Of a DNA stretch of 32,908 nucleotides, positions 24,005-32,908 are shown one piece after another. How positions within the stretch are numbered: position 1 is the stretch's first letter; the number at the start of each line of letters is the position of its first letter. Source of the stretch: an uncultured Thermotogae bacterium (GTDB lineage: Bacteria > Thermotogota > Thermotogae > Mesoaciditogales > Mesoaciditogaceae); assembly GCA_913056255.1 (NCBI GenBank), contig CAJXLN010000020.1:1-32908 (forward strand), read 5' to 3'. The notes beneath the pieces were generated by a model that was given only the letters and a program-made list of their open reading frames with translations, did not search any database and was not told where the DNA came from. Both the position numbers and the translations under genes were made by a program.

Positions 24005-24998
24005 CGATTCAGCTTTTATGAGAAAAGTTATACGTGATTCGCTCGAAGAACGTGGATTCGATGTAGTGGCCATAGGAAGAAATGGAAAAGATGCGGTTTC
24101 AATTGCGTCTAAAGAACTCGCTGATGTTATGACACTTGACGTGCAAATGCCAATCATGGACGGCCTTGAAGCGTTGAAAAAGATCATGAAAATCGCTCCC
24201 ATGCCTGTTATCATGGTTAGTAGTTTGACCGAAAAAGACGCGAAGATCACTTTAGAGGCACTTTCACTTGGCGCATTTGATTTTGTAGCAAAACCAGGCG
24301 GCGCGATCTCAGTGAATTTCAACGTTGTCACAGACGAATTGGCAGAAAAAATCATTCTCGCCACTTCACACAAATCTATCTTGAAAAAACCCTCAAAACC
24401 TATACCTATTATTTCATCTGTTAAACGTGAAACAAGATACGATCTTGTGATCGTAGGTTCATCCACAGGAGGGCCAAAAGCTTTGGATAGCATTATCCCA
24501 CGTCTCCCAGCACAGTTCCCGTTGCCGGTGATCATCGTCCAACACATGCCACCAAAGTTCACCACCACACTTGCCAAAAGACTCAATGAAGAATCGAATA
24601 TAAAGGTTACTGAAGTTACCGAAAGGACAGAAGCGCATCCAAAAAATGCTTACGTGGCTATGGGTGATAAACATTTAGAGGTGGAAAAAGAGAACGGCTC
24701 TATCATTTTAAGACCTGTGGGCGGGCCTAAAATGAACAGCGTGAAACCTGCTGTCGATTACACGCTTATAAGTGCGGCAAAATCCGATCTTAGCGTGTTA
24801 AGTGTGATCCTCACAGGAATGGGAAAAGATGGAACGAAAGGGCTGAAAGCTTTCAACCGAAAAAAAGTCACGATCATAGCAGAATCACAAAACACAGCCA
24901 TTGTGTATGGAATGCCTAAGTCCGTAGTCAAAGAGGGACTTGCCGATTATGTTCTGGATTTGTATGATATTCCGGCGAAAATAGCCGAATTGGTTTAG
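23976..24998 (+). CDS. cheB: Chemotaxis protein-glutamate methylesterase CheB
   Basis: 340 residues. An N-terminal receiver domain with phospho-acceptor Asp55 (TLDVQMPIMDG) is followed by a methylesterase domain with catalytic Ser163 (GSSTGG), His190 (VQHMPP) and Asp285 (GMGKDG), nearly the same numbering as the enteric enzyme. It removes methyl groups from chemoreceptors during adaptation. The ATG at 23976 is chosen by family N-terminus; a GTG five codons earlier is in frame and possible. It is the last gene of a housekeeping operon, with no other che genes here. The stop codon is within the palindrome that follows. Confidence 0.94.
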   Translation: MKKIKVAIVDDSAFMRKVIRDSLEERGFDVVAIGRNGKDAVSIASKELADVMTLDVQMPIMDGLEALKKIMKIAPMPVIMVSSLTEKDAKITLEALSLGAFDFVAKPGGAISVNFNVVTDELAEKIILATSHKSILKKPSKPIPIISSVKRETRYDLVIVGSSTGGPKALDSIIPRLPAQFPLPVIIVQHMPPKFTTTLAKRLNEESNIKVTEVTERTEAHPKNAYVAMGDKHLEVEKENGSIILRPVGGPKMNSVKPAVDYTLISAAKSDLSVLSVILTGMGKDGTKGLKAFNRKKVTIIAESQNTAIVYGMPKSVVKEGLADYVLDLYDIPAKIAELV

Positions 24999-25023
24999 TA
25001 GGGGCACGGCGGCCGTGCCCCTA

Positions 25024-25026
<3 letters not shown>
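24996..25026. repeat. Perfect palindrome spanning two convergent stop codons
   Basis: Arms TAGTAGGGGCACGG (24996-25009) and CCGTGCCCCTACTA (25013-25026) are 14 bp and perfect, with loop CGG. The first three bases are the cheB stop, and the last three are the upp stop read on the other strand. It probably ends transcription from both sides, although neither side has a real T tract. The TAGGGGC...GCCCCTA form resembles dispersed intergenic palindromes of other bacteria. Confidence 0.85.
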
Positions 25027-28850
<3,824 letters not shown>

Positions 28851-28865
28851 TCTATCCCCCTCTAA

Positions 28866-30803
28866 TCATTTCACACTCCAATGTTCGTACAGGGAAGGAG
28901 GGATCATGTCTATCAGATCGTATTCACTTCCATTTATAGCCATTTTGTTACCGTAAACAAAATTTCTCGATCCTCCCATTTGCCTGCACAGGTAAAGTTG
29001 CTTTCGCGCCCTTGTTATGGCAACGTAGAAAACACGCTGCTCTTCTTCGAAGTTTCCACTTCTTAAGGACATGAATGACGGGAAATCCCCTGGATTAACA
29101 GCCAAAACGAACACAACATCCCATTCTAACCCTTTTGCTTGATGAACAGTTGTAAGTGTCACGTTTCCCTCTTTTTGATACTCTTCTCTTTTTAAATCCA
29201 CATCTGCCGTTACAGCCAGATCAGACAAAAAATCAATCTGGTTTTCGTATCTTCCCGCTATCTCGATCAATCTTTCCACGTCTAATTGCCTATCGTGAAA
29301 ATCATTGAAGGTCATGGCGAGATAATCCGAGTAAAAGTATTCGTACACTTTTTCTAAAATTTCCGAAGGAGATTGCTCTTCAGACAGTTCCTTGAATACA
29401 TCTTCGACAACTTCATACTTCCTTCCAAACTTCGAAATATCTTTTATGAAGGATACGGGATCTGCTTCCCTTTGGAGCGCATTGACCACTACATCGGCAC
29501 CTTTTCGACCTATACCGGTGAAAAGTTGAAGAAGACGAATCCAGGACAAAGTGTCTCGAGGATTGTTTAAAACCCTTAAAAAAGCGAGCAGATCTTTCAC
29601 GTGTCTCGACTCTGTGAATTTCACTCCTGACTTGACAATGAATGGAATATTCGATTTAGAGAGTTCCAATTGAAGATCCATAGAATGAGCATGTGCTCTG
29701 TACAACACGGCAATCTCTTCTTCGGGAGTTCCTTCGTTAACGATCTCTGTAATTCTGCTTGATACGAATTCCGCTTCTTCAAAAGAATCCCACGTGCTTA
29801 CAACAATCGGCCTTAGCGAAGAAGGCCTTACAGCCTTTAATTTCTTTTTGAAAAGATTGTTCGGTATCACGCTGTTTATCAGTGAAACGATCTCTGGAGA
29901 ACTGCGGTAATTCGTCTGGATTTTGTGGACTTTCACGTCTTTTTCATTCGAAATGTCAATGATGTTCTCGTACCTTGCACCTCTGAAAGAGTAAATACTC
30001 TGCGCGTCATCTCCCACCACCATTAAGTTGTGATGCACGGATGAAAGCTTTTTCACGATATCGCTCTGGATCTTGTTGGTATCCTGAAACTCATCGACAA
30101 GTACCCATTTGAAGCGCGACGCTTCTTCTGTTCTCACTTCTTCCACATCAAGAAGATCGTTCGTGTAGTTCAAAAGATCGTCATAATCCAGGGCCGATTG
30201 TTCGACTTTCAGATCTTCATATTTTTTCTTCACTTCTTTGAGCTTATCCACAACCGAATACAAATACGCGAAATTATCTTCGACGATATCTTCCATAGAC
30301 TTGTCCAAATTAGCACTCAAGGAAATCATTTTTCGTATCAGAGAAGGTGATGGGAATTTCTCTTCTTTGGATACCACCGCACCTCTTGCATGTTTTACCA
30401 AGGTTTTCGTATCTTCCTCGTCGAGTATTGAAAAATTCGGGTCAAGTTTTAGAACGTGCGCATGCTTTCGAAGCAAGTAGTTACACACATGGTGAAAAGT
30501 ACCTGCAAGCATACCATCAAGTTTGCTGTGCGAAACTTGCTGCGCTCTATGGATCATCTCACGGGCAGCAGCACGCGTGAAAGTTACAAGCAGTATCTCG
30601 TAAGGTTTTACATTTTTTGACACGAGATACGCTATCTTGTAAGTTATCGTTTTGGTTTTGCCTGAACCTGGTCCTGCAATAACAAGAGAAGTACCACTTT
30701 CTTCAAGAACAGCAGCACGTTGCTCACTATCAAGCTCTTTCAAAAGATCACTTGAATCTTTTGGTGTGTAAGATATCTCGTAAGCTTTTTCGGCCTTTTT
30801 CAC
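28866..30803 (-). CDS. UvrD/PcrA/Rep-family DNA helicase
   Basis: 645 residues from GTG 30803 (GAGG 8 bp upstream); the longer open frame reaching into gltX adds a basic stretch unlike the family and has no such site. Superfamily 1A motifs are all visible: Walker A IAGPGSGKTKTI, II LVDEFQDTNKIQ, III VVGDDAQSIYSFRGA, IV NYRSSPEIV, V TTVHQAKGLEWDVVFV, VI VFYVAITRARKQLYL. It is a 3'-5' translocase for repair or replication-conflict clearing. Compared with PcrA (about 720) the C-terminal extension is short. It lies 59 bp after gltX and 15 bp before the GGDEF gene. Confidence 0.92.
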   Translation of the reverse strand: MKKAEKAYEISYTPKDSSDLLKELDSEQRAAVLEESGTSLVIAGPGSGKTKTITYKIAYLVSKNVKPYEILLVTFTRAAAREMIHRAQQVSHSKLDGMLAGTFHHVCNYLLRKHAHVLKLDPNFSILDEEDTKTLVKHARGAVVSKEEKFPSPSLIRKMISLSANLDKSMEDIVEDNFAYLYSVVDKLKEVKKKYEDLKVEQSALDYDDLLNYTNDLLDVEEVRTEEASRFKWVLVDEFQDTNKIQSDIVKKLSSVHHNLMVVGDDAQSIYSFRGARYENIIDISNEKDVKVHKIQTNYRSSPEIVSLINSVIPNNLFKKKLKAVRPSSLRPIVVSTWDSFEEAEFVSSRITEIVNEGTPEEEIAVLYRAHAHSMDLQLELSKSNIPFIVKSGVKFTESRHVKDLLAFLRVLNNPRDTLSWIRLLQLFTGIGRKGADVVVNALQREADPVSFIKDISKFGRKYEVVEDVFKELSEEQSPSEILEKVYEYFYSDYLAMTFNDFHDRQLDVERLIEIAGRYENQIDFLSDLAVTADVDLKREEYQKEGNVTLTTVHQAKGLEWDVVFVLAVNPGDFPSFMSLRSGNFEEEQRVFYVAITRARKQLYLCRQMGGSRNFVYGNKMAINGSEYDLIDMIPPSLYEHWSVK

Positions 30804-30862
30804 GCATTTAACCTCGAATCTACATTTTGACGTTAACGGCTGATGTACTGTACAGCTGACTC

Positions 30863-32284
30863 TTATTCGCGCGCGCTGCTTGCGCGCCTTTGATTTAGAA
30901 TACATTGAATTCTGGCAAGGGTTCTCTCTCTTCCGAGCACGTAAATGCTTTCGAACAAACCAGGTGTAACGGTTTGTCCTAACAGTGCAGCGCGAAGAAG
31001 CTGAAAGAACTTCTTTTTCGAAATATCCTCGGATGCGGCAACGGATCTTATGGCTTTTTCCACTTCTTCAACACTCCATTTATCCAACTTCTCAATCGCA
31101 TCAGATGCTGCCAAAAGATAGGATTTAGCGTAATGTGAATCTAATATCTTTTGGGCATCCTGAGTAGGTACCGGCTTTTCAACGAAAAATGGCTCTACGA
31201 AATTCCTCAGCGCTTCCAAATTGTTAACTTTTTGACGGCATATTTCCATCACTTTTTCGGCATATGCGCTATCTTCAAACCAGTTCATTCCTTTTGGATA
31301 TTCATCTTTCATCCACAACTTGAACTTTTCGATGAGTTCTTCAATTGGCATGCGTCGCATATGCTGACCATTTATCCATTCCAACTTCGCATAATCAAAA
31401 ACCGCTGGTTTTGAAGAAAGTTTGTACAGATCAAAAGATTCTACCTTTTCGAAAGGATCGAAAATTTCATCCTCAACACCCCAACCGAGCAAGGCAAGGT
31501 AATTAACAAAAGCCCTATCGATAATTCCACGTGATCTGAAGTAATCAACAGAGGTTCCTCCATGTCTTTTGCTCAGAGGTGTTCTATCAGGTCCGAGTAT
31601 CAATGGTATGTGCATGAACTTTGGTTTTTCCCAGCCAAAGGCATCGTAGATCATTATTTGCTTCGGCGTATTTGTGAGATGATCTTCACCGCGAATCACG
31701 TGAGAAATTTTCATGAGATGATCGTCGACCACAACGGCAAAATTGTAAGTTGGATACCCATTGGATTTCACGATCACAAGATCATCAAATGTGGAGTTAT
31801 CGAATTCCATTTTCCCTTTTGCCATATCCTCAAAAACCGTTTTCCCATTTGGAATTCTAAAATTCACAGTTACGCTGTGCCCTTTTTCGCGATAGTCATC
31901 TGCCTCTTCTTTTGAAGTCGTTTTTTTCAATATTTTCTCGGCATCTTCTAATTCGTAAATCGCGTAGTAAGCCGCTCCTGACTTCAAAAGCTGATTCACA
32001 TATTCTTCGTAAATTCCGGCGCTAACACGCTCACTCTGCCTGTAAGGCCCGAAAATCCCTTCAGTCTCAGGACCTTCGTCCCAAGATATCCCACACCATT
32101 TGAGATCTTTGATTATCGATTCTTCAGATTCTCGAGTAGAGCGTTGAGTATCGGTATCTTCAATTCTCAAAATGAACTTTCCACCGTTTTTTTTCGCAAA
32201 TAACCAATCGAATAAAGCCGTGCGCGCTCCTCCAATGTGTAAATATCCCGTGGGGCTTGGAGCAAATCTCACTCTCAGTGTCAT
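30863..32284 (-). CDS. gltX: Glutamate-tRNA ligase
   Basis: 473 residues. Class I synthetase: RFAPSPTGYLHIGGARTALF includes the HIGH-type motif, and PLSKRHGG is the KMSKS-type loop. ATG 32284 is selected because GGGG lies about 7 bp upstream and the codon overlaps the previous stop as ATGA; the longer open frame extends into the neighbour. It charges tRNA-Glu (a nondiscriminating role with tRNA-Gln is possible). A GC-rich hairpin (GCGCGC/GCGCGC, near 30869-30887) lies in the last codons. Confidence 0.95.
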   Translation of the reverse strand: MTLRVRFAPSPTGYLHIGGARTALFDWLFAKKNGGKFILRIEDTDTQRSTRESEESIIKDLKWCGISWDEGPETEGIFGPYRQSERVSAGIYEEYVNQLLKSGAAYYAIYELEDAEKILKKTTSKEEADDYREKGHSVTVNFRIPNGKTVFEDMAKGKMEFDNSTFDDLVIVKSNGYPTYNFAVVVDDHLMKISHVIRGEDHLTNTPKQIMIYDAFGWEKPKFMHIPLILGPDRTPLSKRHGGTSVDYFRSRGIIDRAFVNYLALLGWGVEDEIFDPFEKVESFDLYKLSSKPAVFDYAKLEWINGQHMRRMPIEELIEKFKLWMKDEYPKGMNWFEDSAYAEKVMEICRQKVNNLEALRNFVEPFFVEKPVPTQDAQKILDSHYAKSYLLAASDAIEKLDKWSVEEVEKAIRSVAASEDISKKKFFQLLRAALLGQTVTPGLFESIYVLGRERTLARIQCILNQRRASSARE

Positions 32285-32802
32285 TTCGTTGCCCCCAATG
32301 TCTCGACCATTTCTAACGCTTCTTTCACATTCCATGCACTCTTCATCTCAGCTAATTTTCGATCGTCGATGTACTTCCCATCCAACAAGACGTTGGTTAT
32401 TTTGTCTGTCCATCCGCCAGTTCCTCTTAACAAGACAACTGGTTTGGAATGAGCGTACGCCGCAAACAATTCAAGAGCTGTGCCGACTTTTCCACCCACA
32501 CTTATCACTGCATCAACGTTGTACATCATGAGGACAGATCTCATGGAGAAATCCATCCCGGTATCTACAGATACCGTGAGGTAATCATTTCCGGAATCTG
32601 ATTTAGGAAGTATTCCAACAACGATACCACCGGATTTCATTGCTCCCCTTGAAACCGCTTCCATAACTCCATCTCTACCACCATTTATCAATACATGTCC
32701 ACGCTCTGCGATCTCTTTTCCAAGGCTTTCACACAGCTCAACTAACGGTTTTACCGGTGGCTTATCGATATCACCCGAGTAACCTATTACACCTATTCTC
32801 AA
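32281..32802 (-). CDS. LOG-like Rossmann-fold protein (TIGR00725 type)
   Basis: 173 residues from TTG with GGAGG 8 bp upstream. The nucleotide-binding pattern of the LOG/MoCo-carrier-like group is visible: MRIGVIGYSG, LINGGRDGVMEAVSRGA and ISVGGKVGTALELFAAY. Relatives include lysine decarboxylase-named phosphoribohydrolases, but the PGGxGTxxE motif here is altered (GGKVGTALE), so enzymatic activity is uncertain. It is the first visible gene of the operon with gltX. Confidence 0.78.
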   Translation of the reverse strand: MRIGVIGYSGDIDKPPVKPLVELCESLGKEIAERGHVLINGGRDGVMEAVSRGAMKSGGIVVGILPKSDSGNDYLTVSVDTGMDFSMRSVLMMYNVDAVISVGGKVGTALELFAAYAHSKPVVLLRGTGGWTDKITNVLLDGKYIDDRKLAEMKSAWNVKEALEMVETLGATK

Positions 32803-32854
32803 AAGTTACACCTCCAATGAGATTTTACCATAATTTATAAGGATGGATTATATT

Positions 32855-32874
32855 AAGAACCTATCCTTAAATAA
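32855..32874 (+). repeat. Possible diverged edge of the dispersed repeat
   Basis: AAGAACCTATCCTTAAATAA matches the first 20 bases around the long repeat (AAGAGCTTATCCCTAAACAA) at 16 positions. The following sequence does not continue the match before the window ends, and the segment also lies in the promoter region of the LOG-like gene. Confidence 0.25.
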
Positions 32875-32908
32875 TCACGATATCTTTAACTCTCAAGTAT
32901 TACCGTTC

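Noticed and set aside
30869-30887. GC-rich hairpin at the gltX end as a terminator
   Set aside because: No T tract follows, and the helicase gene continues 59 bp later without an obvious new promoter.
30804-30905. N-terminal extension of the helicase into gltX
   Set aside because: The added residues are a basic run unlike the family, and a GTG with a good GAGG site sits just before the conserved part.

Overview
The window reads as one contiguous piece of a bacterial chromosome, most likely from the Thermotogota. That placement is inferred from gene content: a sugar ABC system with a non-lipoprotein binding protein and no ATPase gene beside it, 2-oxoacid:ferredoxin oxidoreductase subunits, an archaeal-type Mrp/MBH membrane module, a single flagellin with a sigma-28 promoter, and moderately AT-rich DNA with strong GGAGG ribosome sites and many ATGA/TTGA overlaps. 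I cannot place it below phylum.

Region 1 (2-6568). A 33-residue gene tail (+) faces a minus-strand operon. That operon starts with an O-antigen-ligase-like/TPR membrane protein and continues through seven Mrp/MBH-type cation-antiporter genes in the order E, F, G, MbhD-like, MbhE+B fusion, C, D. The MbhD-like subunit carries a C-terminal domain resembling a family-3 solute-binding protein. No large MrpA N-terminal protein and no hydrogenase genes are present. Region 2 (6569-8271). Flagellin (-) has a terminator and a near-consensus sigma-28 promoter. It is divergent from a sugar operon whose promoter has a LacI-type operator directly downstream of the -10 box.

Region 3 (8272-18041). A nine-gene plus-strand carbohydrate operon encodes a FucI-family isomerase, a short FGGY kinase, a DHDPS/NAL-family aldolase, a solute-binding protein, two permeases, a cytoplasmic BNR/sialidase-fold protein, a PfkB kinase and a LacI regulator. 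The sugar cannot be named from sequence, and this combination is the best candidate for an undescribed pathway. A bidirectional terminator separates it from tRNA-Pro(CGG) on the other strand. Region 4 (18042-18650). A noncoding stretch holds a dispersed repeat with internal ~51-bp tandem units; a short copy lies at 121-209.

Region 5 (18651-24998). A tightly overlapped plus-strand operon encodes tsaE, lon, engB, korB, korC, dgkA and cheB. It ends at a perfect 14-bp-arm palindrome that contains its own stop codon and the stop codon of the convergent upp. Region 6 (25024-32802). A coupled minus-strand operon encodes a LOG-like Rossmann protein, gltX, a UvrD/PcrA helicase, a very large TPR-GGDEF protein with a decayed STAND ATPase region, and upp.
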